A DNA stretch of 64,000 nucleotides from Sycon ciliatum (GCF_964019385.1 NC_088645.1:36380303-36444302), one strand, 5' to 3'; shown: positions 20,309-32,105, counted from the first letter of the stretch. Notes: a model not told the origin generated them from the letters alone. Translations and numbers: made by a program.

Positions 20309-22889
20309 GACATACAAACTCTGCTACACACATACGGCCTCACACAACATGTCAGATTCCCTACTTACATCAACCGACAAACACCTCTCTCATGTCTAGA
20401 CCTTGTTATCTCCTCACCCCACACCAATGATATTCATATCCAATCACTTCCACCGTTTGGCGCATCCGATCACACTACTATCAGTGGCCACATCAATAAT
20501 CAACTGCCCCCCATAATTAACAACTCCCCTCCACGATCCAAAAGCACCACTTTCTGGTCATGGACAGACAGCACTATCCACCTTCTTCGAGAAGCCCTTT
20601 CACGCACAAATCTGAACCACCATCCAAACCAACACGACCCATGCCCAGTTGACACCTTCTGGCGATCCTGGCGCGACAATGTCCTGAGCATCGCCCAAGA
20701 ACACTGCCAAGTTACTCACACTCACCCCCCTTGGGACAGGAAGAACGTGCCAGCACGACCATGGATATCAGAGGGCCTCTTAAAAGAGATCAAGGATAAG
20801 CACAGAAAACACAGAATATACCTTCACTCCCGCTCGCCTGACGACTGGAACACGTTCACTGCCCAAAGAAACCGTGTCACCACCCTCCTGCGTCGTGCTA
20901 AATTGGATTTCGTAAACAACTCAACAGCCTCCTCTACTTCCCTACACCGCCTCATGAAGCACCTAACTACAACTACAAAACAACGCATACCCGAACTCGT
21001 CAGCCAAGCAACTCCTGCAACGACACCAGCACAAAAAGCCGCTGCCCTCAACGAATTCTTCATTTCCCTGAGCAAGCTGTCCATGGCCACTGCGGATGAG
21101 CAAACTCCAGCCATCAACACCACCCCTGACATCCTCAGTCCCCTTCAAGAAATCTCGACTTCCCAAGCTGAGGTCGAAAAACTCCTCCGCGGAGTTGATA
21201 CCAACAAAAGCCCCGGGTTTGACTCTATTCCAAACCGCCTACTCAAAAAAGCGGCTAAGGAACTTGCACCGTCGTTATCGTCCCTCTTTAATCTATCGTT
21301 CCAAAATGGAGAAATCCCACAGGAGTGGAAAGATGCCACCATTACTCCAGTACCCAAGCCGGGTGACCCAACCCAACCAACAAATTATAGACCCATCTCT
21401 CTCTTGAGCACTACATCAAAAATCCAAGGAAAAATTGCACATCAACTCCTCTACAAGCACATCACACCCCACCTGCCCAACCAGCAGTCCGGATTCCGCG
21501 AGAAAGACGGCACTGAGCAGCAGCTCGCCCGTCTCGTCCATACCCTCTCCACTGCGAGAGACGACGGAAAACACGTCAATGCCTGCTTTTTCGATCTAAG
21601 CAAGGCCTTCGATGGTGTGTGGCATGCAGGCCTTCTAGCAAAACTCTCCCACTATGGTGTCCAGGGCAACGTCCTGGAGTGGTTCCGACGGTACCTGTTG
21701 GGGCGTCGGCAAAGGGTCCAGGTGGATGGCGACCTATCGCCTTTCCTCGAGATCCCTGCCGGTGTCCCTCAGGGATCTGTTCTTGGGCCGCTTCTATTCC
21801 TCGTCTACACCATAGACCTTCCACACGCATGTGAGAATCCCAGCACCACCTGTAGCCAGTTTGCAGATGACACCGCTCTGATTTCCATAGCGAGAACTCT
21901 TCAAGACTGCACCCGAAACCTACAACAGAGTGTCACAGCAGCTGGAGACTGGCTTCAAAGATGGCACCTGCTGGTTAACACAAAGAAAACAGTCGTCCTC
22001 CCGTTCTACCACAATAACCGCCCCCCTGAACAGCTACCCCAGATCACCCTCAGGAATAGTCCGCTTACCGTAGCACAAAAAAACAAACACCTCGGAATAA
22101 TCTTTCAGCATGACCTCCGTTGGACGGAGCATGTTGAATACATAGTCAAAAAATCACTCAAGTCTTTCAATATTCTTTTTAGACTAAGGTCTACACTCAC
22201 CAGTGATTCTTTATCTCACATCTATCAGACATACATACTACCTATATTCTCATATGCGAGCACTGCTCTCACACCGTTGTCCCACACTTCCCTTGACAGG
22301 CTAGAACGACTCCAGCGGAAAGCCGCCAGAATATGTCTCCACCTTCCCCTTTACACACACTTAGAACACTCCCACCTTTTGCATCGCATCAAATGGCCAA
22401 CATTATTTTCACGCTTTAAAGTTAAACATATACTCTTCGCGCATTCTCTGCGCCACGATTATGCCCCACCACATATACTCTCGCTGCATACTGCTAGCAA
22501 CGTGCAACCTTCGTATAATTTACATCGCTCTCGTACTTGGGACTTGCCAACTCCGCGGACTGACCGCTGTCTCCATTCTCCCCTGTACAAGGCCCTTCAT
22601 TACTTTAATTGCCTGCCCACCCAGCTTCGCGAAATCCCTTCTCGTACTCCCTTCAAATCCCAGATATCCCTGCTGTTGCACAACTCTGTATGCTCGTGTA
22701 GCGACCACCCCTGCCCGTACACTTAAGTATGCAACTCTGTATGCTCGTGTGGCGACCACCCCTGCCCGTACACTTAAGTAGTCATTAACCCCTAGGCCCT
22801 GCCCACCCAATTCTTCCTCACTCTTTCTCCTTTCTTACACTATTATCTCTTATTGGCCACTGGCTATCGTGAGAATAAAGATTTGAAAC
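20309..22889 (+). mobile_element. LINE-A copy, 5'-truncated in the endonuclease, ORF2 open
   Basis: Non-LTR retrotransposon copy. The frame runs through the CAA tract and stays open to 22726 (about 805 LINE codons). It begins in the last third of the endonuclease and keeps the SDH motif (GASDHTTI). RT motifs are YRPISLL, CFFDLSKAFDGVWH (a G where sister copies have R), GVPQGSVLGPLLF and QFADDTAL. The C-terminus ends with the Cys motif SVCSCSDHPC. The 3' UTR repeats the last ~55 bp of the coding region once and ends with stem-loop, AATAAAG and TTTGAAA. It is nearly identical to 48170-50749 and probably belongs to the segmental duplication. RT could be intact; the endonuclease is not. Confidence 0.92.
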
Positions 22890-22891
22890 AA

Positions 22892-23370
22892 TGGATCATT
22901 CAACACTGCTCCATCGGCTCAAATGGCCGACAATGTTCTCTCGCCGCGAAGTGAAGCTCACCCTTCTTGCTCACTCCATAAAATACCAATATGCCCCACA
23001 ACACATACGCTTGCTCAACACCCCCGCTCAAGTTACGGCCCAGTACAGCCTTCGACACGCACGCACTTGGCACCTCCCACCCTCCAGAACCGATCGCTGT
23101 AAAGACTCCCCACTGTACAAGTCCCTAGAATACTACAATGCCCTCCCTGCTAGCATTTGTGACATCTCCTCCCGACCTGCTTTCAAACAAGAAATCTGCT
23201 CACTGCTGATTAACTCAATCTGCTCCTGCAGCGCTCACCCTCTCCCATACTTGTAAAGTTCAAAGTGATGTAAATCACTTTCCAACTGTTTAACCCACAA
23301 TCTCACCTTCTCATCAATTTATCTCTTATTGGCGATGGTGCCATCGTGAGAATAAAGAATTCAAAATTCA
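22892..23370 (+). mobile_element. LINE-B 3' fragment
   Basis: Starts directly after the LINE-A tail (TTTGAAACAA) and matches the last part of LINE-B ORF2 at 32980-33337 (C-terminus SICSCSAHP) and its 3' UTR. It ends with GAGAATAAAGAATTCAAA. Absent from copy 2 of the duplication, so it inserted later, again at a CAA tail. Confidence 0.9.
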
Positions 23371-23387
23371 AACAACATTAACAACAA

Positions 23388-23531
23388 CGCTACAAAGAAG
23401 CTACAAAAAACCGTCATCCTCCCGTTCTACCTTGCTAAGCGACCCCCACAACGACTACCCGAAATAAAACTTGGCCAAACCCTACTAGTAACAGTAACAC
23501 AACATCGTCACCTCGGCATCATCTTTCAGCG
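23388..23531 (+). mobile_element. LINE-B internal fragment, 3'-truncated
   Basis: A short piece of LINE-B RT following (CAA)-rich sequence and ending abruptly at ATCTTTCAG. It has lost about 65 bp present in the paralogue at 50831-51022. Confidence 0.8.
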
Positions 23532-23544
23532 TCGCCCTTCATGG

Positions 23545-23990
23545 ACCTGCTAACAAACTTGATGAGGCTTGGCGTGATGCGCTCGAAGAGTATTGGGTTC
23601 ACCCGCTGTGAGTCGGCTGGCACCACCCATCAGCCAGGAACCGCCAGTGAAGAAGACGGGTGCTTGTCATACAATACCTCACGCACAGTCTTGTCACCAC
23701 CAGCCGAGTCCTCCATCCCGAGTACTGAGCCAGGTGAGTCATCACCCACGATCCTCGCTGCAGAGTTAATCTTCCCTGCGAATACTTGTCGACTGAAGGT
23801 TGTATCATTCACTGTAGCAGGCAGTTTCTGGCGACGGTTTCCAGCGGGTAGGTGTGCTTGAATACATCTTGCCTCGTCCAGGAAGTCCTCAAACCTGCCA
23901 CATGACCACGATTTCGCGATTTGGGTTGCATTCTCAGCAGCTCGGGACTCCGGGTGAGGTCGCTGTAATAGTGTAAAATCAACACTACTT
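23545..23990 (-). pseudogene. Retroelement ORF fragment (N-terminal region before RT)
   Basis: The minus frame includes DEARCIQAHLPAGNRR and NDTTFSRQVFAGKINSAAR, then a region around ITPSLIKF. I recognise this as the segment upstream of the RT in a multicopy metazoan retroelement family whose C-terminal module appears at 56025-56767. An in-frame stop interrupts it at about 23627. The same fragment lies in copy 2 at 51030-51480. No RT is attached. Confidence 0.6.
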
Positions 23991-24468
23991 CCAACCCCAC
24001 CTGCAAATGTGCACACACATATATGACTTGTGTGACTTAAGAGAGCATGTCTGAGAAAACCAGAACATATGTGCAAGTAGGCCTCTCAGATTTCGCTCAA
24101 ATTTTGCAGGTAGGTTTGCTTTGGGGTATAGATCGACATTCCAAAGCCCGCGCAAAACCTTTTGAAGGGAACCATGAAATTTGCATACCCTTAAATATTG
24201 GCCCAATATTGGCACGATTTATGGGTCTACAAACGAGCCACGGCACAGCGTACAAAAACAAGCTACGAACAAAACTTCATCAAGCCAACATTACCTCACC
24301 CTAGAAGACTTCTTGGGGCAGCACCATTTAGCCACGCCAGCATCCCAGAAGACGAGGGCAATCATCCCTTGACGCCACAAATGATCGTCTTGAAAATAGC
24401 CCAATTGCAAGCGCTGATAAAACAGCGAGCTACGTCCTCAATTAGCAAACACTATACAGCGGCAGGAG

Positions 24469-24735
24469 ATTGGAGCGGACGACTTCACTGGTCCGAGTTC
24501 GAGGATCTCGAAATTCTCTATACGCCGTGAGGCATATGGCCAGAACAGTTTTGTTAAGACAAGCCGACGCGAAGTCGGGGTGATGTGTAACGTATGTCAA
24601 AGGGCTGCCAATGCTAACAGCTGCAGCGCTCTCTCGACAGTGAAGGTAATCGACTGCCCTCTACATCACCCCACATTTTTGGCAGAAACACCAATCTTTA
24701 TTTGATTGTCGACCAGTGAAGTCGTCCGCTCCAAT
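24469..24735. mobile_element. 267-bp MITE with 27-bp perfect inverted ends (copy 1)
   Basis: Left end ATTGGAGCGGACGACTTCAC and right end its perfect inverse (GTGAAGTCGTCCGCTCCAAT). A second inner inverted pair (GGGTGATGTGTA / TACATCACCCC) is present. Present at the same place in duplication copy 2 (51963-52229), so it is older than the duplication. No ORF. Confidence 0.75.
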
Positions 24736-25487
24736 ATTCTGGCCCTCACCAGGCTGCGCTTCTACCAGGGGCACCTCAGGAGGTCCTTCAGGTTCCTTAT
24801 AGCCAAATATCTACGACTATCCTTCGATCAGTAAATCCATCATATCTCAGTCATTTCTTGACCAAATTTCACGATCGAAGGGTCCATCGCCATTTAATAG
24901 AAAACACCATCTCGAACAATCGCCGAAGAGCTACGACACTCCCTTGCAACGATATCGTCCGCCGAAAGTAAAATCACGGCAATTGCAATTTTTCTGCGCT
25001 CAAGAACATTTCAAAGTCAGATTTTTCTTTTTTGCATGACATGTTCTGTACACAAAAATTCAAAGTCCAGCGATGGGAGAGAGTGAAATGGCGAGACAAT
25101 TTGGATTCTGCCCGCAGATCTGGCGCTGGGGCAAGTTTGGCAAGTGGGGGCTCTCAACTTGTGGCATTATAGATGTCGAATGTGGGCTCTGTGCATTCGT
25201 CGCTGACGGACCTTTCCAAGAAGCGCAAGATCATGGAATCGGCCAATGGTGAAGTTATGATAATTTGAAGGTAAAATATGTCGTGAAATTGCAATTTGGG
25301 CCTGCGCAGCGAATTTGATAATGCGTAAATGATCACCGGTGCACTGCAGGCAGTCATCTTGGGTATATGTCATTTCCGGTGCATTCCTCATTTCCCAAAC
25401 AATATGAGCCGCCTGCCAAATTCAATATAAAAAAAGACAAAAGTTGGGACTGAAGACGTGGCCAGGGCATGTGTGGAAAGAACGTAC
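24736..25487. other. Intronic-type sequence, no gene
   Basis: No supported feature. Conserved with 52230-52981 at a level like the rest of the duplication. Confidence 0.4.
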
Positions 25488-25610
25488 CTGTACAAGAAAA
25501 TCCATCTCCAGTAAATCCAGGCTTGCAAACACATGAGAATGTCCCAGTCTGATTAGTACAGTGAGCATCACTGCTGCATGCAAAATTCCGCTTTTCGCAT
25601 TCATTAAGTT
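25488..25610 (-). CDS. EGF-like exon (duplication copy 1)
   Basis: A 123-nt symmetric phase 1-1 exon. The acceptor is CCTGTCCAG and the donor is GTACGT. The 41 residues fit a calcium-binding-type EGF module: LNECEKRNFACSSDAHC, TGTFSCVC, GFTGDGFSC, with six cysteines. Its paralogue at 52982-53104 has the same borders. Extracellular EGF modules of this class mediate protein-protein contacts; the NEC start suggests calcium binding. Because the exon is phase-symmetric, including or skipping it keeps the frame. Confidence 0.8.
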
Positions 25611-25660
25611 CTGGACAGGGTTAACACCAAGGCATGAACAACAATGTCTTATTGTGACAG

Positions 25661-26390
<730 letters not shown>

Positions 26391-26993
26391 AATTTAATCA
26401 TGAATATGTAACGAACAAGTAAATCTAACGAGTTAACGAGAAAAGATTTGTCGTTATTTTAAAATTCGTTAGCAAAAGTCGTATGATTTGGGCCTCGCAC
26501 GATTGAAATCGATCATTTCACATTGTGGCATGCAGCGCGTGTTCAACGGATCGTAACTCGGTCAGTTCTCAACGGAATTCAACAATCGAAAGATCTAGAT
26601 GATAGCAGAGACGCTCAGCAGTCGGCTCGAACAACTCCGAAGTCTTTCAAATGAATTTTGACGAAGCTGCAGGAGATCGAATAATTTGAATTTTTTACGC
26701 TGGATAAAATTCATTTTCTTTATTCTCCTGACGTCGAGGTATACAATTCCTGTGATGGACAGCAATGAATGTCCTTGACGAGCATCTGTCTGAGAAAATC
26801 GTTAACTTTTCAAACCGTTTCCCTTCGAATTCAGAAAATCTTTAACTTTGCAGGTCGTTAACATAATATGATTAACTGTAGATAGATAGACAGAGAGAGC
26901 AGGGCGTACGCAGCTCGCCTCCAGGAGTGGTTTCCATGTCACTGATCAATTAACAATCCACAACAAAAGGTCTTTAATAAGTGGTGCTATACG
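26391..26993. other. Spacer, no gene
   Basis: AT-rich sequence with no supported ORF. Parallel to 53690-54230 in copy 2. Confidence 0.4.
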
Positions 26994-27295
26994 TGTATCA
27001 GGCCGCAGTCTCCCGGAGGCAAAAATACAAGGGTCACAGTGAACACACTGTAACTGGCAATTGAAATGTTACTATAACTGGCAATGAAATTACTTGGCAA
27101 TGGAAGTAACTGACTGGCAACTAAATTAACTAACTGGCCATAAAAGAATCGTGAGCAGCAGCTTTGATACAAAGGCAGACTCCGTACGCTAATGTACGGG
27201 GATACGCTAACGTATGGGGATACAGTACTGGGATATGCTATACTCTAAACGCTAAACGCTATACGCTTTGAAGTCACCAGCGTGCCAACGCTACA
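26994..27295 (-). repeat. 3' LTR of the captured-gene element (302 bp)
   Basis: Paired with 28597-28898. The polypurine tract lies at 27296-27307 (plus strand CCTCCCCTCTC). Confidence 0.88.
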
Positions 27296-27944
27296 CCTCC
27301 CCTCTCAAATACAATCACGTCCTCGTGATTCGAATACTACATGTAGGTGATAGCTGGACATCAACAACTGGCTGCTATTTAGAAAAAAACTGGCGGCATG
27401 CATGGTCGCGTCGGAATAAACTCGACGATAAGAGATAGGCAGAATGGATGACTTGCGTAATAGAATACAGGTATGGAGTCTTGAACATTATAGTAGATCG
27501 CGAATTGCTGGGAGAGCGTCAACCGGAGTATGTCAAATAATATCGGAAATGATAACGTTTGGAATAGACAGAAGAATGAACTGATAAACAAATCATAAAG
27601 TAGAAGCACGCCAGGTTCACACGATCTCATGGGGTCAAAAGGGGAAAGAACTGTCCTCCAAATAGGACCTGAAAAACCACAGCACTCTTGCTGCACAACG
27701 CTGGCACAACCCGCCAGAAACAGCGCAGTTCAAAAACCGAACCGAATACACTATAACTATAAGGGACGTTGTCACACACATTGTCCCACGTTAGCTGGGT
27801 AAACCGTGGCTCACCATGATCAGACGCCTACCAAACTAAACTGGATTCACACACTCGCATAAAGGAAGACTGAAGAGAACAGGGAGACTGAAGGAAGACA
27901 GGAAAGAAAATGCCATACCTGGAATCAGCGTTAGTAACCACGGC

Positions 27945-28245
27945 GGCGGCTGGAGCTACGGTGGTCGGCAAGCCAGGTTTTATCTTCATCTTGGTTGAGC
28001 CGGTCACTCAGAGCGGCTAGCTCTGCGTCAGACAAATGACCTCCCTCCTCGTCTTGAATCGTGGTCTTCACATTGTCGATAGCATCGTAAAGAGTGATGG
28101 TCTAGCCAGGAAGAGTGTTGATGAAAATCTGCATCCCACTACGGAGGTGAAGTACCAAATGAAGAGTGGACTCCTGCTTCCGACTGCCTGCCGGCGAAAA
28201 TCAAACGCTGCTGGTCTTGGGGAATACCCTCCTTGTCTTGGGCAG
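27945..28245 (-). pseudogene. Permuted, decayed ubiquitin unit and downstream basic tail
   Basis: Read on the minus strand, the interior contains ubiquitin codons 31-49 ([17 protein letters not shown]), a 32-nt deletion replacing codons 50-63, codons 64-76, then the next unit's codons 1-35 ([30 protein letters not shown]). The span between the two Q31 codons is one 228-bp unit less the 32-nt deletion, and here also less 12 nt. A TAG replaces K11, and the deletion shifts frame. After the second QDEEG the frame becomes GHLSDAELAALSDRLNQDED and ends SSSRRRGY-stop near 27945. Joins at CAAGAC(A/G)AGGAGG suggest recombination at matching bases. The relationship to ubiquitin is clear; function is lost. 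Confidence 0.8.
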
Positions 28246-28459
28246 CAGCCTGCCTGTTGTCGTCCTCATCAGCTTCGCCATCACCACCGGTAGTATACAT
28301 GTAGGTAGCGGGTCGCTTGGAATCGCCATCGAAGTCTCCAGTGTGTGCCGTGCGGAGAGAAGGGTGATCCACGCTAGCACCCTGACTGTGCTGCACGCTA
28401 ATAAGCAGGGCCAGGCCCAGGAAGGCAAGAAACATGATTCTCATCTTGATTTGTCGCAC
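28139..28459 (-). CDS. Signal-peptide ORF fused in frame to ubiquitin fragment
   Basis: A 106-codon frame. Residues 6-28 are a clear signal peptide ([20 protein letters not shown]). An acidic, low-complexity propeptide-like region follows ([10 protein letters not shown]), then at residue 74 it runs into ubiquitin residues 31-49 and out of frame to a stop. ATGs at 28459 and 28444 are both possible starts. Its position just after the primer site of the small LTR element suggests transcription from the 5' LTR. The precursor-like layout (signal, acidic spacer, later basic RRR tail) recalls small secreted peptides, but I recognise no family. It is absent from duplication copy 2, which has a ~1-kb deletion here. 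Confidence 0.55.
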   Translation of the reverse strand: MRQIKMRIMFLAFLGLALLISVQHSQGASVDHPSLRTAHTGDFDGDSKRPATYMYTTGGDGEADEDDNRQAAAQDKEGIPQDQQRLIFAGRQSEAGVHSSFGTSPP

Positions 28460-28548
28460 GAAGCTGCAGCGGGTTGAGCCATTGGGGTCTGGGGTCGAAT
28501 CACGTTGTTTTATTTAAAACTACACCGCTGCCAGCAATGTAACGGGCC

Positions 28549-28591
28549 GCAGTCTCTCCGGAGGCGTGGGTTCGAATCCCACCGCTGCAAC
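28549..28591 (+). other. 3' half of a tRNA-Ser-like sequence (extended primer-binding site)
   Basis: The plus strand reads as a type II tRNA 3' half: variable arm CTCCGGAG, T arm GTGGG-TTCGAAT-CCCAC, acceptor CGCTGC. The minus strand is therefore a primer-binding site about 40 nt long instead of the usual ~18. This is consistent with copying of tRNA sequence into the element. A partial repeat of the LTR end and primer site follows at 28500-28560. Confidence 0.65.
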
Positions 28592-28596
28592 CAATT

Positions 28597-28898
28597 TGTA
28601 GCGGGCTGCAGTCTCTCGGAGGCAAAAATACAAGGGTCTCAGTGAACACACTGTAACTGGCAATTGAAATGTAACAATAACTGGCAATGAAATTACTTGG
28701 CAATGGAACTAACTGACTGGCAACTAAATTAACTAACTGGCTATAAAAGAATCGAGACCAGCAGCTTTGATACAAAGGCAGACTCTGTACGCTAATGTAC
28801 GGGGATACGCTAACGTATGGGGATACAGTACGGGGATATGCTATACTCTTAACACTAAACGCTATACGCTTTGAAGTCACCAGCGTGCCAACGCTACA
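28597..28898 (-). repeat. 5' LTR of the captured-gene element (302 bp)
   Basis: Same length and ends as 26994-27295. It contains short repeated GTACGGGGATACGCTAACGT motifs (28790-28840). Confidence 0.88.
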
Positions 28899-29324
28899 CG
28901 TGTATCTCTGCATATTCTCCTCAGACTGGGTGGAATTACCATCCGCAAGCTGCTGGGCGATTTTGATTAAAATGACTGAACATTTCCAAGGCGTTTTATA
29001 TATTATGGATTTTCTGTTCAGCGTGATGATTGCATGCAGTCTTGAACCGGGTTAAATTCTCGAAAGGACTTCGGTAAAGCTGCCCAAGCTTCGAATCGTC
29101 TGGAGCAAACATCACAAAGGGGAAGCAGAAGCCAACACTGCACACCGGTGAAAAACTCCTCCAACCAGGATCGTTGAAAGCGGCGCTGTTTTCCATCCGT
29201 CTGTCAGGGCACGCACAGAAAGTGCAACAAAGGTTTGTCTGTGCCCTAAACAACGGTGTTATCACTATGCTTATTAGTATATTCAGCTCCGGGGGTGTTT
29301 CACCAATAGTGTTACATATAAGCC

Positions 29325-29595
29325 CATGCGGTGGGTCAAAGTCCGTGATTGACATACGAGAGGCACCTGGTTCAAGTCCTGCCTGGGAGCGTTTTTTTCC
29401 AGTTGTGCTGCTACCCACAGTCAACTGGGAACTTGTGGCCAGTCACAAGGGGTACGTGGATGCAACTAATGGGGTTTCTCGGCACTTTTGCCAGTGGTTG
29501 TGAGACGTATCTCCTCATCCGCCTCTAGGGTTTAAAGGGCATTAGCAGCTGTCGTGAGTTCCCTTCGAAAACGGACACGATAATTTCCTTTTTTT
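29325..29595 (+). mobile_element. SINE1 copy (duplication copy 1)
   Basis: Diverged SINE1 with B box GGTTCAAGTCC and a TTTCCTTTTTTT end. The orthologous copy is at 55358-55632. It was present before the duplication. Confidence 0.8.
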
Positions 29596-29612
29596 ACGGG
29601 CCTGTGTTAAAC

Positions 29613-29760
29613 TGAACCGTGTGGATGGTTGTAGAAAGGTCGCTGTTTCCGAACACGGTGTCCTCCACCTTTTTTCATGCTGCTGTCAAACTATGAACGC
29701 TAAGTATAATTGCAGGCAAATATCCCCTATCCCTGGTTTCGCTGCCTCTGACTCAGACAT
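29613..29760. repeat. Dispersed repeat X
   Basis: Contains the GGTTGTAGAAAGGTC...CACGGTGTCCTCCACC...TTTCATGCTGCTGTCAA segment. Related copies lie at 55650-55790 and, as an inverted pair, at 59205-59345 and 60125-60270. Type unknown. Confidence 0.6.
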
Positions 29761-30110
29761 AGGTTAAAGAGGCAGCGCCGTCGTGCCACTTTACAGTACA
29801 TCTCTAAATGGATTGAATCGATGTGAAATATGACCACAAGGATGTACCCAATGTACTCAAGGAATACTTAACCCCAACTGTGACAATTTCAATGATCTAC
29901 GAACACACGTGCGTATTGAATAGCATGTCAACAGACCAGGGTGGGATGTTGTGTCAGGGCGGGATGTTGCGTCAGGAGAGGACGTTGGGACCGAAGGGAG
30001 TTGCGTCAGGGTAAGATGTTTGGTCAGCTTAGTAGATTGAAACATTGCAGCACAGCCTCAAAATGATCATAAACCTGATATAAGATAACATCATGAGCGC
30101 TGGGAAATAC

Positions 30111-30239
30111 CTTGACAGTCAGTGCCATTCCAGGTTTTAAACCCTGGACGGCACTCGCATACATAGGACCCATAGTTATTAGCACATGTTGCTGACTGGC
30201 TACTGCAGTTGTGGGTCTTCAGATTACATTCATTAATAT
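30111..30239 (-). CDS. Calcium-binding EGF exon (duplication copy 1)
   Basis: A 129-nt phase 1-1 exon with acceptor CCCGAACAG and donor GTATTT. The 43 residues start (D)INECNLKTHNCSSQSATC and continue NNYGSYVCECRPGF with the final Cys in GTDC. The DINEC start and the aromatic residue in YVCEC match the cbEGF consensus. The paralogue at 57091-57216 lacks one codon in the loop after PGF. In transcription order it precedes 25488-25610. Confidence 0.82.
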
Positions 30240-30440
30240 CTGTTCGGGTAAAAAAAAGAATTCTTAGCACAGTGGTGTGAAATTGTGACTACTTGGCACT
30301 CTGAGTATGGTTTCTAAAATCAATCGCCCTCCAAACTCCTCCCCTCCCCCCCCACTCTTTGAAAATTTGTTCGATTCCCTAAGCACCCATCATCAGGATT
30401 TTGCGCGACACTAGCGGGGGGGGGGGGCTACAGTACACAA

Positions 30441-31224
30441 CGCTCAGAAGCAGCTGGAGTCTCGGCCGAACGACGTAGAAGCGCAAGACGTAGACGCGCA
30501 AGACGTATACGAGCAAGACGTAGAGGCGCAAGACGTAGAGGCGCAACACGTAGAGGCGCAAGACGTAGAGGCGCAACACGTAGAGGCGCAAGACGTAGAG
30601 GCACAAGACGTAGAGGCGCAAGACGTAGAGGCGCAAGATGTAGAGGCGCAAGACGTAGAGGCGCAAGAGTTAGAGGCGCAAGAGTTAGAGGCGCAAGACT
30701 TAGAGGCGCGAGACTTAGAAGCGCAAGACGTAGAAGCCGAGAAAATGAGAAGGGCGATGCTGGTTAGCACGGAAGAAGTAAGGGGCGAGACTGTGTGGAC
30801 CGCGGAGATCGAATGTAGGTTATCTGGTCCAGCGTCCGCCCCACGAGGCAGTGACCCAGTTACTGTGTTGTGTGTGACAGCCCAGATCGGCAAGCTTGGT
30901 GTTGAGACTGTTGAGGTGAAGCCGTTCGGTGCGGAATCAAGCCAACAGCGGATGGACAAGTTCGCCATCACGATCCTGGGTAGCTCCGCAGTCATTCCGG
31001 TATGTGCTCTGGTGAAGCCAACGTTAGAGCTTGATCTGAAGTGCGCGAGTCTGCAGACCATTGCTCAGTTGGCAGAAATGGTGAGCACTGGTAATATTCC
31101 ACCGTGGCCACCCCCACAGCAGCGGATGACTCGTTCTGGGCGTGTAGTCAGAGCCCCGATCGTTTTTTTACTTATGAGTTGTTGTACGGCGGTGAGAAGC
31201 CCTTTGGTGGGGAGAATGTTGTGA
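30441..31224 (+). pseudogene. 3' coding end of the 19006-31595 LTR element, with pentapeptide repeats
   Basis: Open frame entering from the duplication border. About 17 tandem 15-bp repeats (30470-30740) encode AQDVE pentapeptides, with AQELE and AQDLE variants at the 3' side. They lead in frame into [15 protein letters not shown] and a ~150-residue domain I do not recognise, ending near TRSGRVVRAP, an arginine-rich end of the sort seen at pol C-termini of LTR elements. The stop is just inside the 3' LTR (31222-31224). The 5' part of the gene is missing. Confidence 0.6.
31200..31216 (+). promoter_or_regulatory. Polypurine tract
   Basis: GGTGGGGAGAA lies directly before the 3' LTR start TGTTGTG. 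Confidence 0.75.
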
Positions 31225-31595
31225 AACCACAAGTTCTCGAGAGTGAAAGGCCTTCCCGCTTGTGACATTGTGTTCTTTCCAATGCAGTTGTATCCCGACT
31301 CCGCCGTACCCCTGATGATTACGACGTAGTATACGCTACATGCGCTATGTACGGTTTGCTGTGTGCGCTGTAGTTGTATGTTGTATGTGTATGCTTTTCT
31401 CATATAAGCTGTCATTTTCACGCTATAACTGCCTGGTGGTTTTAGTGTTAGTTGTTCAGTTGTTCATTCAGTCACTCATTGTTCATTGTTATTAGTCGAT
31501 GGAAGTGAAATATACTGTTGAGAATAAATAGTTGTCCTCGTGCCGTGTGGGGTCGTTCGTTCCTGGCACTTTAGAGAACCAGAGGGATCACAACA
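31217..31595 (+). repeat. 3' LTR (379 bp)
   Basis: Paired with 19006-19384 at about 97% identity by eye. Followed by the GCATA target duplication. Confidence 0.9.
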
Positions 31596-31826
31596 GCATA
31601 CTATACACTGCATACTGTACACTGCATACTGCACGCTGCATACTATACACTGCATACTATACACTGCATACTATACACTGCATACTATACACTGCATACT
31701 ATACACTGCATACTATACACTGCATACTATACACTGCATACTATACACTGCATACTATACACTGCATACTATACACTGCATACTATACACTGCATACTAT
31801 ACACTGCATACTGTACACTGCATACT
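31596..31826. repeat. 14-bp minisatellite, third part
   Basis: About 16 units of CTGCATACTATACA continue the array interrupted at 19005. Together the three parts give about 430 bp. Confidence 0.92.
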
Positions 31827-31872
31827 GCTCTCATGTAATTAGGCTTGCTGCCTGTTTGCTTCTGCGAATTAG

Positions 31873-31876
31873 AATA

Positions 31877-31957
<81 letters not shown>

Positions 31958-32006
31958 CGGCGGCGGCGGCGGCGGACGACGACGACGACGATGACGACAA
32001 CAACAA

Positions 32007-32105
<99 letters not shown>

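Larger units (their letters stand above)
26994..28898 (-). mobile_element. Small LTR element with captured secreted-peptide/ubiquitin sequence
   Basis: Two 302-bp direct repeats (26994-27295 and 28597-28898) begin TGTA and end GCTACA (plus reading) and differ at roughly 16 positions. In minus orientation the order is 5' LTR, a primer site complementary to a tRNA-Ser-like 3' end, a 1.3-kb interior, polypurine tract GAGAGGGGAGG, 3' LTR. The interior has no gag, protease, RT or integrase, so the element is non-autonomous. It carries a signal-peptide frame joined to ubiquitin sequence. No clear target duplication was found (ATACG left, CGTGT right). A damaged copy is at about 54228-55290. Confidence 0.85.

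Noticed and set aside
24047..24530. Short plus-strand frames present in both duplication copies
   Set aside because: Conserved only because the DNA was duplicated. No splice borders, domain or codon bias.
27379..27696. 105-codon minus-strand frame in the captured-gene element, also open in copy 2 (54404-54748)
   Set aside because: Shared openness is expected from recent duplication. No recognisable domain, many hydrophobic low-information residues, and it overlaps the region just inside the 3' LTR.
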